Source: Perilla frutescens (Eukaryota; Streptophyta; Magnoliopsida; Lamiales; Lamiaceae). Taken from it: a DNA stretch of 64,000 nt. A program made the translations under genes and the position numbers. Of the stretch, positions 11,585-22,806 are shown one piece after another. The notes beneath the pieces are model-generated. The model saw nothing but the letters and a program-made list of their open reading frames with translations. It did not search any database and was not told the origin of the DNA. The stretch spans positions 3,782,001 to 3,846,000 of the forward strand of contig BRKX01000014.1 of the NCBI GenBank assembly GCA_026008535.1, written 5' to 3'. The stretch's first letter is position 1; every line of letters starts with the position of its first letter.

Positions 11585-12480
11585 GTTCTAAATTAATCGA
11601 TGCATTTTTTACCAATCGATGAAGTAGTTAGACTAATCGATGCATGTAGGAGTAATCGATGTTAGCCACAATTTAATCGAGGAAAAAATTGAATTCACTT
11701 ATAATTTAATCGATGCCCTTTAGTATTCATCGTTGAAAATTATAGAATAATCGATGATAGTCAAAATTTAATCGAGGAATAAATCGAATTCACTTATAAT
11801 TTAATCGATGAATTTTTTATTAATCGATGAACCTTTTCTTTTATTACTATAGATTAATCGATGACCCTTTTTAATCGATTAAATTGATTAGTGTATGAAT
11901 CGATGCCCTTTTTTAATATTGTAGATTAAGATATTATACTAACTATCATTAATAATAATAATAAAAAAATATACTAACCATCATTATTAAGCATTATACT
12001 AACCATCGTTATTAACAATAATTAACCTAACAATCGTTATAACAAAATTTTTTGGAAAAGCAACTTTCGTTATAACGAATAATCTTTAAAAAGCAACTTT
12101 CGTTTAACTTTACCTAACTTTCATTAAGCAATTTTGTTGTTAAGAAATGATTATATTGCATGTGTTTTGATTATTTTTTGATTATTTGTTGTTTTCAATA
12201 ATTTGTTAAATTAATCGAGGTTAATTTTAAAGTAATCGATGGTTCTTTGAAATTAATCGATGCCTGTTTTAGCAATAATCGTGGATATTTGAACTAGTAA
12301 TCGTGACCCTTTTAACTTAATCGAGGACCTTATTAAATTATAGAGGCATAATTGAAATTACTATTAATCGAGGCATAGATTAAAATTAATCGAGGTATAG
12401 GTTAAAACTAATTAATGGAGGCTCTTAGAAGTAATCGAGGATATTTGAAAATTAGTCGAGGACATTTTCTAACTATCGAT
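11585..12480. repeat. Array of TTAATCGATG/TAATCGAGG motifs (middle block)
   Basis: More than twenty copies of TAATCGATG or TAATCGAGG, mostly opposite in orientation to the left block. A longer unit (AATTTAATCGAGGA followed by AATTCACTTATAATTTAATCGATG) occurs twice, near 11670 and 11770. Confidence 0.7.
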
Positions 12481-12484
12481 GCTA

Positions 12485-13199
12485 TATAGTATAATTAAAT
12501 TGATTCTCACATGTGAAATTCTAATACAACCTATACACTATATAGTATAATCAAATTGATTCTCACAAGTGAAATCTCGATAAAATCTACACACCATAGT
12601 GTAATCAATTTGATTTTAATATAGTGTATATGTTGTATCGGAATTTTACTTGTAAGGATCAATTTGATTATCAATTATGAAATCTCAAAACAATCTATAC
12701 AGTATAGTATAATTAAATTGATTTTCACATGTGAAATCCTAATACAACCTATACACTATATAGTATAATCAAATTGATTCTCACAAGTGAAATCTCGATA
12801 AAATCTACACACCATAGTGTAATCAATTTGATTTTAATATAGTGTATATGTTGTATCGGAATTTTACTTGTGAGGATCAATTTGATTATCAATTATGAAA
12901 TCTCAAAACAATCTATACAGTATAGTATAATTAAATTGATTTTCACATGTGAAATCCTAATACAACCTATACACTATATAGTATAATCAAATTGATTCTC
13001 ACAAGTGAAATCTCGATAAAATCTACACACCATAGTGTAATCAATTTGATTTTAATATAGTGTATATATTGTATCGGAATTTTACTTGTGAGAATCACTT
13101 TGATTATCAATTATGAAATCTCAAAACAACCTATACAGTATAGTATAATTAAATTGATTCTCACATGTGAAATCCTAATACAACCTATACACTATATAT
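12485..13199. repeat. 218-bp tandem repeat, about 3.3 units
   Basis: The landmark TATAGTATAATTAAATTGAT recurs at a constant 218-bp step (the TATAGT ends at 12490, 12708, 12926 and 13144). Units differ at only a few positions. Each unit also contains two inverted versions of a ~45-bp sub-repeat built around TCAAATTGATTCTCACAAGTG and its reverse complement. Non-coding. Confidence 0.9.
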
Positions 13200-13930
13200 A
13201 TTAATCGAGGCTATGTGTATATTAATCGAGGCAATTTAAAGTTAATGGAGGCATAGTTAATCGAGGGCTATTTTTAATATTAATCGAGGCCTAGTTAGTT
13301 AATCGATAGGCATGAATTAAATTATTAGACATGGCTTAAATTATTAGGCATCGATTATTAGACTTGGCTTAAATTATTAGGCATCGATTATTAGACATGG
13401 TTTAATTGATAGGCATGGCTTAAATTATTAGGCATCGATTATTAGACAGGGCTTAAATTATTTTTGACATAGCCTCGATTAATTTTAAAAATTATCTCGA
13501 TTATATTTTACATAGCCTCGATTAATATACACAGCCTCGATTAGTTTAAAAAAGTTCCTCGATTAGTACTAAATTAATCGAGGCTTTCCTCGATTAGTTT
13601 TTTAAAATTAATTAGATAATCATCGATTAGTTTTTTTTAAATTAAATATTCATCGATTTTTTTTTTGGGTTCCTCGATTAATATTAACTTCCTCGATTAG
13701 TTTTTTATGTTCCTCGATTAATTAAATAATCATCGATTAGTTTTTTTTTTAAAATAAAATATCCATCGATTATTTTTTAAACGTCATCGATTAGTATAGG
13801 ATTAATATAGGCTTTTCTCGATTAATATATAACTATTCATCGATTATTTTTTAAACTTCATCGATTATTTTTTAAAATATTCATCGATTATTTTTTTTTA
13901 AAATAAAATATTCATCGATTATTTTTGTTG
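13199..13930. repeat. Array of TAATCGAGG then CCTCGATTA/CATCGATTA motifs (right block)
   Basis: The block starts with a few TTAATCGAGGC copies, then switches orientation at about 13320. It continues with roughly 25 copies of (CC)TCGATTA or CATCGATTA up to 13930. GGCTTAAATTATTAGGCATCGATTATTAGAC is repeated near 13330-13450. Confidence 0.7.
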
Positions 13931-14362
13931 TGTTCTCAAGCGCCGCCCCTACTCTTTTTACCGCCGATCTACTATTTTTTAACGCCGGCCGACAACGGTT
14001 ACTTCTTGCAAGTTTTGAGTTTTTTTTTACAGCTTTTGAATTTGGGGAGAGAGAATGGACGTATGTGGGGTGTTGGGGTTGTTGGGGTGGATTAATTCAA
14101 AAAGGAAGAATTTATTTCTTTTACTGCACCTTAACAATCTTGTCAGTTTTCAGTGTAAAAGCTGATTTGGTGGGACCTTTCTCATCAATTTTTTAAAAAA
14201 TAAGTACAAAGTGTCGACAAAACTCCTACTTTTTAAATCTTGTTTTTTTTTCCCTTAATTTACTTGCTTTTGTCGAAAAATCCACGGCACCCAAATCAAG
14301 CTATATATTAAGACACCCAAAAGAGGAAATCAAGCACATGTTATTGGGAACGGAAAGTGTAG

Positions 14363-14727
14363 TATAATTAATTACTAATTATATTAAAAGTAATGTTATC
14401 GTTAGTATCTAATAATAAATAATTAATAGTAAGTAATAGTATTAACAATTATAAAAACTTATCAAAAGTTTATATGTATTGACTATCACGAAAGATTAAA
14501 AAAATAAGTTTTGATTAATTTTCCGACGTTGAATTACAGCCGGCCGGTGTCCATTTCTTCTACCAACTTACAAAAGATTCTTATAAAAAATGGCCTTGTT
14601 CTTACCAGCTACATGTATCGTTGACTTCATTCAGCCTTCTTCTACCTCTCCCTAAAAGTTTAATTTCATCACTTCCTCTCAATCGCTCGTTGACTTGCTG
14701 AAATCAATACGTACACAGCAACTGGAA
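14363..14727 (+). promoter_or_regulatory. NLR promoter, duplicated at 62888-63240
   Basis: The sequence is nearly identical to the reverse complement of 62888-63240, including TTTTCCGACGTTGAAT, CTTATAAAAAATGGCC (a TATA-like box about 140 bp before the ATG) and CCTAAAAGTTTAATTTCAT. Conservation of the whole block between two NLR copies shows that the duplication carried the promoter. The proximal part has TTGAC W-box cores (CGTTGACTT). Confidence 0.65.
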
Positions 14728-15384
14728 ATGGTTGCTTATGCTGCTCTGGCTTCTCTGCTGCGAATTCTTGATACCGTCCTTGTACCAGGTGGACCTCCAA
14801 TTTCTCATGTCAAATCCCAACTCCAACCCCTCCACGAAAAGGTCAGGTTCTTGCTCGATTTTCATGAAAACTCGTCTTCTTATGGAAAAAGAAATGAACC
14901 AGCAGTGGAAAGTCTGGAAAAAAAGATCAGGGACGCAGCTTATGGGGCAGGAGACATTATTGAATCCCACATCTCTATGCAGCTTCTTGCAAAACCTGAA
15001 TACAAACGTTCTAGTCTATCATCCTATTTCGATTTCATTTCCTACCTTGTTCTAGCTAGCCTGTACTCTAATGCGGTTCCTGTGCTCATTCATTGGGTAT
15101 TGATTGTTTGTATTCAGCTTTTCTTGTCTGTTATTCATGTGAAACCCATCTCACTTCAATCTTTGGCACCGGTAGGCTTTCATAATCTAATATTTGTTAT
15201 ATACGTTTTTACCCCCTTCATCGTTTATGTCATCGCGCCTACCTTACTCTTCTACAGTTCTACCCGATTGATGAGGTAACATATGTGTTGCATGCTGCAG
15301 TTTATAATGTGATATGGTTTGCTTCTAGATTTTGGTTATATCAAGAACTGCGTCCGGTAATATATGATATTAGTCACATCACTT
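14728..15384 (+). pseudogene. NLR 5' part: coiled coil plus membrane-like segment, truncated by gypsy
   Basis: Translation from the ATG at 14728 gives MVAYAALASLLRILDTVL, an Rx-type N-terminal coiled coil with the RDAAYGAGDIIESHI core. It is followed by a long hydrophobic stretch (YLVLASLYSNAVPVLIHWVLIVCIQLFL; FVIYVFTPFIVYVIAPTLLF). An 8-bp insertion relative to the copy at 19684 shifts the frame at about 15255. The gene stops at 15384, where gypsy gag sequence begins, so NB-ARC and LRR are missing. It is a close paralogue of 60887-62887. The last 247 bp (15138-15384) reappear, about 7% diverged, at 19684-19921 beyond the gypsy element. Confidence 0.85.
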
Positions 15385-18300
15385 TATATAGCCAACTTTA
15401 TCAGTGGACTATGTGAAGAAATCTATCCCCTAATCCATATGTTTAAGCCTGCAACACTTAAGCATGCCATTGAGTTGGGACAGTAACAGATACTTAACTT
15501 GGAAGCTATGGCAAAAAAGTTTAAGGGCAATACTAAATCTAACTTCATGGGAGTTATGAGGGAAGTTATCAACAATCCCTACAACCAAAGAACACCCCAT
15601 GCACCAACCAAGCCACCTTTCAAATTCCTTATTGCAGCAGAAATGGCTGCTAGAAGGGGGAAAGGGCTATGCTACAATTGTAATGAGGCATTCTCAGTGG
15701 GACACATGTGTAAGGCCAGAATTTCTTACATGATAATGAGTGAGAAGGATGAAGTGGCCTACTTACAATCTATCTCCACTAATGAGGAAGCTTCAGACAT
15801 GACAAAATCAGATGTAGAGATGGAGGAGGTACAAATGGCATTAAACATTATTTCAGGAGAAAGGGGATTTACTACCATGATGGTGTATGGGCAGGTTGGC
15901 TCTCACAAACTGCACATACTCATAGACTCATGGAGAACCCTTAGCTTCATTAGGGAAGCTACAGCAAGGGAATCGGGGTGCCAATTAGAGCCTACTAGAC
16001 CCCTACTGGTTAAGGTTGCAAATGGTAATATGATGGTCAACTCTACTAGGGTCAATGGGTTCCAGTGGACAATACAGGGTCACCAATTCTCATATTCACC
16101 CAGGACACTGTCCACAAAAGGGTGTGACTTGATCCTAGGGTGTGATTGGCTTAAGGCCTGCACTCCTATAGAACTAGACTATGATAAGATGAAATTTACT
16201 GTGAGCTGGCTGGGAAAAAGGATCAAGATCCAAGCCCTAACACAAATAGGAGAGTGCCATCTGATTTCTGAACACACCCTATACAAGATGTGACACCAGC
16301 TTGAGCAATTTGAGGAGGCATATATGATCAGATTAAAGGCAGACCATTATGATCACTATCAAGAATTGGCAGAACTCCTGGAGAGCTATAAAGATGTTTT
16401 TGAAGAACCTAAGGACCTGCTACCTACCAGAGATGTGTAGCATCAAATATTGCTCAAACCTGGGAGTATACCCAAGCACAAGTACCCTTACAGGGTATCC
16501 CATGATCAGAAAGCTGAGATAGAGAGAATTGTAGGAGAACTATTGGGTAGTGGCCTGATACAAGATAGCAGGAGTCCTTTTGCCTCTCCTGTTTTGCTGG
16601 TTAATAAAACGGATGGGACCTGGAGGATGTGTGTAGACTATAGGTATCTTAACAGTCTAACTGTTAAGCATGACTATCCAATACCCATTATTGATGAGCT
16701 TTTAGATGAGATGTATGGATCTAAGTTCTTTTCCAAGATTGATCTAAGGTCAGGCTATTTCCAAATTCTAATGAAACCTAAACACAGGTATCTTACTGCC
16801 TTTAGTACTCACAATGGCCACTATGAATTCTTAGTGATGCTATTTGGACTCAGCAATGCACCTGCAACCTTCCAGTCACTGATGAATAAGATATTCAGAC
16901 ATCAGCTCAGGAAAACGGTGCTTGTCTTTTTTGATGACATACTGGTGTACAGACCCACTTGGGATGACTATGTGAAGCACCCAAGGGAAGTCCTATCCTT
17001 ATTGAGACAACACCAGCTCTATGCTAAGGAAAGTAAATGTCACTTTGGGCTTGAGTATTTGGGGTTTATTATCTCTGCTGAAGGAGTAACTATTGACCCA
17101 TCCAAGATAGAGAGTATGACAAGCTGGCTAATTACTACCACTCTCAAGCAGCTCAGGGTTTCTTAGGGCTTACAGGCTACTACAGAAAGTTTGTAAAGAA
17201 CTATGGAATTTTGAGTCGGCCCTTGACCTTCCTGTTAAAGAAGGGGGCCTTTAAATGGACTGAGGAGGCCACTATAGCTTTTGAAGCCCTCAAGGCAGCT
17301 ATGGTATCCACCCCTGTCCTGGCACTACCAGACTTCACACTGCCTTTCATATTAGAGACAGATGTAAGTGGCAAAGGCCTAGGGGCTGTGTTGATGCAGA
17401 AGGGAAGGCCCTTATCTTATATGAGCATGGCCTTGAACTCCAAGAATCGAGCACTCTCAATCTATTAGAGGGAGTTTCTGGCTATTCTTATGGCAATTCA
17501 GAAATGGAGGCATTATCAACAAGAGCATAAATTCATCATAAAAACTGATGAACAAGCCCTCAAACACCTCCTAGACCAGAAAATCATGACACCAATGCAG
17601 CAGAAGTGGATACCAAAACTTTTGGGAGTGAATTATGAAATTCAGTATAAAAAAGGGGCTGATAACAAGGCTGCAGATGCCTTGTCCATGAGGCCCTACC
17701 CTACAGATGAATGCAGCCTTATTTCTACTGCAGTGCCTATTTGGATGCAGCAGATCACAGACAGCTACAAAGATGACACGCAGTACACTCAAGTGATAAG
17801 TTCTAAGATGCCTGACAAGGATACCCACTCAGACTATGAGTTGGTGGGAGATTTACTCAAATACAAGAGTAGAATTGTGGTTGGCAGTGGCACTAACATC
17901 AGACAACAACTCCTACAAGAGATGCATAACTCTCCTTATGGGGGACATTCTGGCATTTATGGAACTTACATGAGGTTAAAGAGGCTTTTCTACTGGCCAC
18001 ACATAAAGGGTGATGTCACTCAGTGGGTGAACCAGTGTCCTACCTGTGCAGTCAACAAATCTACAGGAAGACTCTACCCTGGTTTATTGCAACCCCTGCA
18101 GATCCCTAGTCAAGCTTGGACACATATTTCTATGGACTTCATTGAAGGGTTGCCTATGTCTTACAAAAAAGATGTTATTTTGGTGGTGGTTGACAGACTC
18201 ACTAAATATGGGCACTTTATTCCCATATCACACCCATACACTGCACAGTCTGTTGCTAAAGTCTTCCTAGATTATGTCTACATATTGCATGGGCAGCCAT

Positions 18301-19087
18301 TGAGTATAGTGACAGATAGAGACAAGGTCTTCACAAGCTCTTTCTGGAAAGAGCTATTCAAGCTTATGGGCACCAGTCTGGACATGACATCTTCCTATCA
18401 CCCTCAGTCTAATGGGCAAACTGAGAGAGTCAATCAATGTCTTGAGACCTATCTCAGATGTATGGTTCATCTACACCCTAAGCAGTGGTCTAAGTGGCTA
18501 CCATTGGCAGAGTTTTGGTACAACACCAACTACCATAACAGCCTGAAATCTACCCCTTTTGAGGCACTATATGGCTACCCCCTCCCCAACATTCCCTACA
18601 GGCTTATTTCTCTACAGCAAATACAGAAGTCAATGAGGTATTGGAGGAAAGATAAAAATTCTTGTCAGAGCTGAAATCTAACCTACATGCGGCTCAAAAT
18701 CGGATGAAGGTCTACGCTGACCTCAAACGAACTGAGAGGGAATTCGATGTGGGTGAATATGTGTTCCTAAAGCTACAGCCTTACAGACAGAGTTCAGTGG
18801 CCATTTGAAAGAACCTAAAACTATCTGCTAAGTATTATGGGCCCTATCGCATAGTGGAAAAGATTGGAAAGGTAGCCTATCGGCTGGAGTTACCTGAAGG
18901 GGTGAAGATTCACCCGGTCTTCCATGTGTCGTTGCTCAAGAAGGTTTTGGGAAAATCTGCTCAACCCTCGGAAACCCTTCCTGCTCACGATGATGACGGG
19001 ATCTTCATCGTCCAGCCCGGTGCAGTCCTAGCAGAACGAGTGATTAGTAGAGGATCAGCAGAAATTGAGCAAAAATCAATTCTTTAG
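15385..19087 (+). pseudogene. gypsy gag-pol polyprotein, broken
   Basis: Parts in order: gag C-terminal part; a zinc knuckle (CYNCNEAFSVGHMC, about 15670-15711); protease, where the catalytic DSG reads DSW (LIDSWRT, about 15931); RT with FFDDIL (about 16930); RNase H (LETDVSGKGLGAVL); integrase with HHCC finger (HNSPYGGH...CPTC) and the D-D-E residues in MDFIEGLP, VTDRDKVF and GQTERVNQ; and a C-terminal GPYRIVEKIGKVAYRLELP...HPVFHVSLLK domain. In-frame stops occur at 15484, 16291, 16438, 17466 and about 18806. Frameshifts lie near 17155 (one G lost in the RT-RNase H linker) and near 18640. It is not functional. Confidence 0.9.
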
Positions 19088-19194
19088 GGTAAATCTAAAT
19101 TAGACATGATTACCTGGGAAGATTTGAAATTTCTGGTTCGGGCCTTTGGAAAGACTGATCCTTGCAGATAAGGATCCATGAAAGGAAGGGGTAA

Positions 19195-19683
19195 TGTCAT
19201 GGACCAGATTGGATTCAGCGAATTGGGGGCTAGGGTTCGAAGTGGCAACGAAAGGTTGAATCTTGAATTGGGAATTTTGGCAAGAGATGTTATTGAAATT
19301 GCTGGTAAGAAGGCGGCTAGGTCGGGTCAGGAAGTGGATCGTGAGTAGTGGGCCAGAACAGTAGGCAATTGGTAGTCTTTTTATTTTAATCAAGCGGCCC
19401 AACTGTTTTAATGGCCCAATTATCTTTATTTCATATTCCAGTTTAATATATACTCTAGGGTTATAGTTCCACTTTATGGAGTATTATAAATATCAATGTA
19501 ATAACGGTAAACGGCAAGTAATGAAAAGCATCTAAATTCTCCCTCAACTTCTCCCTTTTCCTCACCCATTTTTCTCTAATATTCTCCCATTTCTTGTTAT
19601 CAAGTTCCCACCTTTATATATAGAAATTACATCAAATCCCAATATCTTTACATTAAAGTATTAAATTACATCTATTCACTACA
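19195..19683 (+). repeat. 3' LTR of the gypsy element, 489 bp
   Basis: The LTR starts TGTCATGG just after the purine tract and ends CACTACA. It contains a TATA-like TATTATAAATA at about 19482-19492. There is no partner LTR in the window. Its last base abuts the NLR sequence at 19684. Confidence 0.7.
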
Positions 19684-21010
19684 ATGTGAAACCTATCTCA
19701 CTTCAATCTTTTGCACCGGTCGGTTTTCATAATCTAATATTTGTTATGGTCATTTTTACTCCCTTCATCGTTTATGCTATCGCTCCTGCCTTACTCGTCT
19801 GCCGGATTGATGAGGTAACATATGTGTTGCATGCTCCAGTTTATAATGTGATATGGTTTGTTTTTAGATTTTGGTTATATCAAGAACTGCGTCCGGTAAT
19901 ATATAATATCAGTCGCATCACTGAAGAGGTGATCAAGATTAAGAACGCATGTGGTGCAAGAGAAGACCCGGTGCACCGGAATGTCTTGCTTACTAGCTCG
20001 TCGTCTAGATGTGATATGGGCGGATTTGGAAAGAATGCGGTGGTGGGATTTGACAACGACTTGATCGAGATAAAGACTAGGCTAACTTCACATTCATCCA
20101 AGACGGAGACTATCTCTATTGTTGGAATGGGTGGAATTGGCACAACTACTCTTGCTAGAGAAGTATATGATGATCGGTCTATTGTGGATCACTTTGATAC
20201 TTGTGGTTGGGTGACAATATCTCAAGACTATTCGCTACGTCAAGTCCTGCTATGCCTTGTAGAAACAGTAGGAGAACTCTCTGAAGAAATGTTAGTAAAT
20301 AGTGAAGAACAACAACTCATAGTGTGCCTCCACAAAAGTCTCAAAGGCAGAAGGTATCTCATCATAATGGATGATATATGGGATACTGAGATTTGGGAAG
20401 CAGTGAAAACCTCATTTCCAGATGATAACAATGGCAGTCGTGTGGTTCTGACTACTAGGCTGAAAACGGTGGCTCTCTATGCCGGTTCTCTTCATCAGAT
20501 GCGTTTTCTGAACCAAGACGAAAGTTGGAAGCTCCTCTGCAGTAAGGTTTTCGGAGAAAAGGATTGCCCCAAGGAATTGGAAGGAATCGGAAAGGAGATC
20601 ACACGAAAATGTGAAGGACTTTCTCTAGCAATTACTGTAATAGGTGGTCTCTTGTCCAAGGTTAGTAGAGCAACAAAAACTTGGGAGACTGTGGCAGATA
20701 ATTTGAGTTCGATATTAAGTAAAGATGTAGAGCAGTGTATGGACATACTATCTTTGAGTTATAACCACCTCCCACATCATCTGAGAGCCTGCTTTCTTTA
20801 CATGGGGGGTGTTCCGAGAGGGTTATGAAATCTCAATCCCCAACCTCATCCGCTTATGGGCTGCAGAGGGATTTCTGAGACCAAGCTAGGAAGAGTTGGG
20901 AGAGGAGTGTGTTGAAGATCTCATTGGAAGAAATCTCATTTCAGTGAGAAAGAGAGGTACTGATGGCAAGATCAAAACATGCAGCATCCATGATTTGTTA
21001 AGGAAGTGTG
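19684..21010 (+). pseudogene. NLR middle part: membrane-like linker plus NB-ARC, broken
   Basis: The frame starts within the hydrophobic linker (FHNLIFVMVIFTPFIVYAIAPALLV) and runs through the ITEEVIKIK linker into NB-ARC. The P-loop reads GMGGIGTTT: the lysine codon AAA is ACA (20142-20144), which should abolish nucleotide binding. Kinase-2 is IMDDIWD, followed by SRVVLTTR, a GLSLAI variant of GLPLAI, and CFLYMG. A G gained in the run before GTGTTC (about 20806-20811) shifts the frame, ending it at 20826-20828. In the corrected frame a TAG follows at 20886-20888, and similarity ends at about 21010 after IHDLLRK. No LRR remains. It is a close paralogue of 60887-62887. Confidence 0.85.
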
Positions 21011-21085
21011 CATACATAATATTAATTTCTTTCTCCTCCACATCCACAACCTCCAACTTTATATAATTTATACTCTCATCAGTAA
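21011..21085. other. Junction DNA after the NLR pseudogene
   Basis: Similarity to the NLR stops at about 21010. What follows is unrelated AT-rich sequence leading into the next repeat. Confidence 0.4.
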
Positions 21086-21238
21086 CTAGGGGTAAGCATT
21101 CGTTCCAAACCGAACCGAACCGAAGTACAAAAATCAAACATAACCGAAACCGAATTTACATGGACCGAAACTGAATCGATCAGGGAGAGCATCGAACCGA
21201 AACCGAAACTAAAATTTCGGTTAGGTTCGGTCGATTTA
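21086..21238. repeat. CCGAAC/GGTTCGG-rich repeat (hAT-like MITE fragment?)
   Basis: It starts CTAGGGGTAAGCATTCG and is filled with AACCGAAC/ACCGAAACCGAA motifs, ending in inverted GGTTAGGTTCGGTCG. A start of the form CAGGGGTGAGCATTCGGTT followed by GGTTCGG repeats is common in plant hAT-related MITEs. A matching right end was not found. Confidence 0.4.
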
Positions 21239-21310
21239 TTGATTTTTTTTTTTTTTTCAAAAACAAATTGATGCAGTTAAATATATTAAGTGGCCCACTA
21301 TTAACATTAA

Positions 21311-21385
21311 TGGTTGCTAGCCCAGGTGGTTTTGCTGCTTCTTTCCACTCCTAATGGCCGTGTTCGAAACACTCTAACAACAAAT
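21311..21385 (+). mobile_element. Possible tRNA-derived SINE head
   Basis: A box A-like GCTAGCCCAGGTGG (21316-21329) is followed 31 bp later by a box B-like GTGTTCGAAAC (21360-21370). This is the internal pol III promoter spacing of plant SINEs. The 3' end is not defined and decay is likely. Confidence 0.35.
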
Positions 21386-22099
21386 TCCCAATATTTATTT
21401 AGACCTTTTAATATTATAATTATATATCTGCTCAGCCCTATCAGTCATCCAATCCAACCTTCAAATAAAATATTATTTTTTCATTTTCTTTCAACTTATA
21501 TAAAATATTTATCATTTTATTTTTTTAATAAGAACATGTTATTAAAATAATATTTTTCTCTTGCATTTAAAAAAATATTAATTATTTTATTAGATTTTTT
21601 TAATTCATAATTATAAAAAAATTACCATATAATTATAATTTCATAATTTACTTCACAACAAAATAAAAATTACAAGAATGAAAATATAATTAAATAAACT
21701 ACAAAGAGACACATGAAATTTTAATATAATACATATCAATATTATGCTCTATTTATAGATAATTTTTTTTTTATGAATTTTGATATAATTTTTTTTAATT
21801 TTTTATAATTATATAAAATATTTATAATTACATTACACTATATATACATGTAACACCCAATTAGAGGGTGCTACATGGCAAGTCATGCAATTAATGACTC
21901 AAGTCTGCTAGCCGACTCAAGTCACGCTCCATGGTGACTTTTGATTTATTTATTTTTTTATAAAATTTATTTTCTTGTGGTGATTTTTGGGCAAATGTTA
22001 CCATTGTGCATTGTGGGTAATCTCACACATAAATGTGACTTTTGAATTTTATTTTTTTTTTTACAAATTTTGTCTTTTTCCTGTGACTTTTGCTAAGGA
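21386..22099. other. AT-rich intergenic, no gene recognised
   Basis: Mostly A/T-rich simple sequence. A short hairpin CACCCAATTAGAGGGTG lies at about 21854-21870. No coding potential is seen. Confidence 0.45.
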
Positions 22100-22806
22100 G
22101 TCACCGATGGCTTCCAGTATGATGTTCTCTCTTCCCTCACAGTAGTTCCATTCCTTCTCTCTCTTCCCATTTCCAATTTTAAATTTTAATTGGAAAAATT
22201 GGTGCAGTAGGTTCTGCTCCGGCTGCCTCTCCGCCAAAGCCCGCCGGGGTCTCTGTGCAACGCAATACTGTGATTACTTTGGAATTCTTTTATATATCAA
22301 ACTATCTTTGCTGTTCAAATTAGTAGCTTTGAGGTAAGAATTCTATTTTCCTCTTTTTAGCTTTGGGATTTATATGGATAAGAGTTATGTGGACATGAAT
22401 TTGTCATTGCTAAATTAAAGTTCCGTTAATTACATGAATCCTCTAGTCTAAATTAACTCTAAAGTGCAGATCTGATCAACATTAAAATTATTAATTTTTT
22501 GTCATTTTTTTCTTCAGTTAATTTCTTTTGATTTAGTTAAGAAAAAGAAACATGTATTAATTGTAAAAGATTTTTTTAAGTGCTATACAAAATCATGCTC
22601 AATAAAGTAAAATATCTAACTTTATCTAAAGTGTTGGATTGAATTAAATTATAACATATTATTCCTTTCATTATGAAAAAATGTGTAGTCAACCAACTCC
22701 AATACTAGATAATTTTTATTATTTAATAATTATTTTTAACAATAAACAATTATAAAATGACGTTGAACTCTTCCTTTTGTCCTCTGTTGCTATTCTGTAG
22801 TGAGGG
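22100..22806 (+). promoter_or_regulatory. Promoter/5' leader of the NLR at 22807, with probable 5' UTR intron
   Basis: A CT-rich stretch (about 22128-22180) is followed by a more GC-rich leader ending TTTGAG|GTAAGAATT (donor at 22334). The acceptor is a pyrimidine-rich CTGTTGCTATTCTGTAG ending at 22800, six bases before the ATG. The inferred intron is 467 bp, entirely in the 5' UTR. This is sequence-based inference. Confidence 0.5.

Larger units (their letters stand above)
10230..14362. mobile_element. 4.1-kb repeat-filled insertion with inverted ends (mariner/Stowaway-like termini?)
   Basis: The paralogous site (reverse complement of about 63230-63260) is continuous across the point where this copy is interrupted. 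ATA or TA is found at both junctions, consistent with a short target duplication. The left end reads CCTCCTTTGTCCCAGTAAG and the right end, reversed, reads ACTTTCCGTTCCCAATAA; both resemble the CTCCCTCCGTCCC ends of plant Stowaway/mariner elements. Further in, 10441-10560 and the reverse complement of 14165-14290 share CGACAAAAG, poly-A, TAAAAA.TAGG and GGTCCCAC blocks, so the inverted ends are long and imperfect. No transposase frame is visible, so it looks non-autonomous. A promoter-like stretch with a GCAAAG|GTAAGT donor at about 11360 suggests captured gene sequence. The superfamily is uncertain. Confidence 0.6.
15385..19683 (+). mobile_element. Ty3/gypsy retrotransposon, 5'-truncated and decayed
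   Basis: The order gag, protease, RT, RNase H, integrase identifies Ty3/gypsy. The 5' LTR and the start of gag are absent: sequence begins inside gag at 15385, directly against the NLR fragment. The 3' end is intact, with a purine-rich tract (AAAGGAAGGGG, about 19180-19191) and a TGT...ACA LTR ending at 19683. No target-site duplication can be assessed because the left end is lost. Confidence 0.9.

Noticed and set aside
13930..14196. Open frame of 88 codons with GC-rich start (SSAAPTLFTADLLF)
   Set aside because: Lies inside the repeat-filled insertion, no recognisable domain; may be captured gene debris but cannot be supported as a gene.
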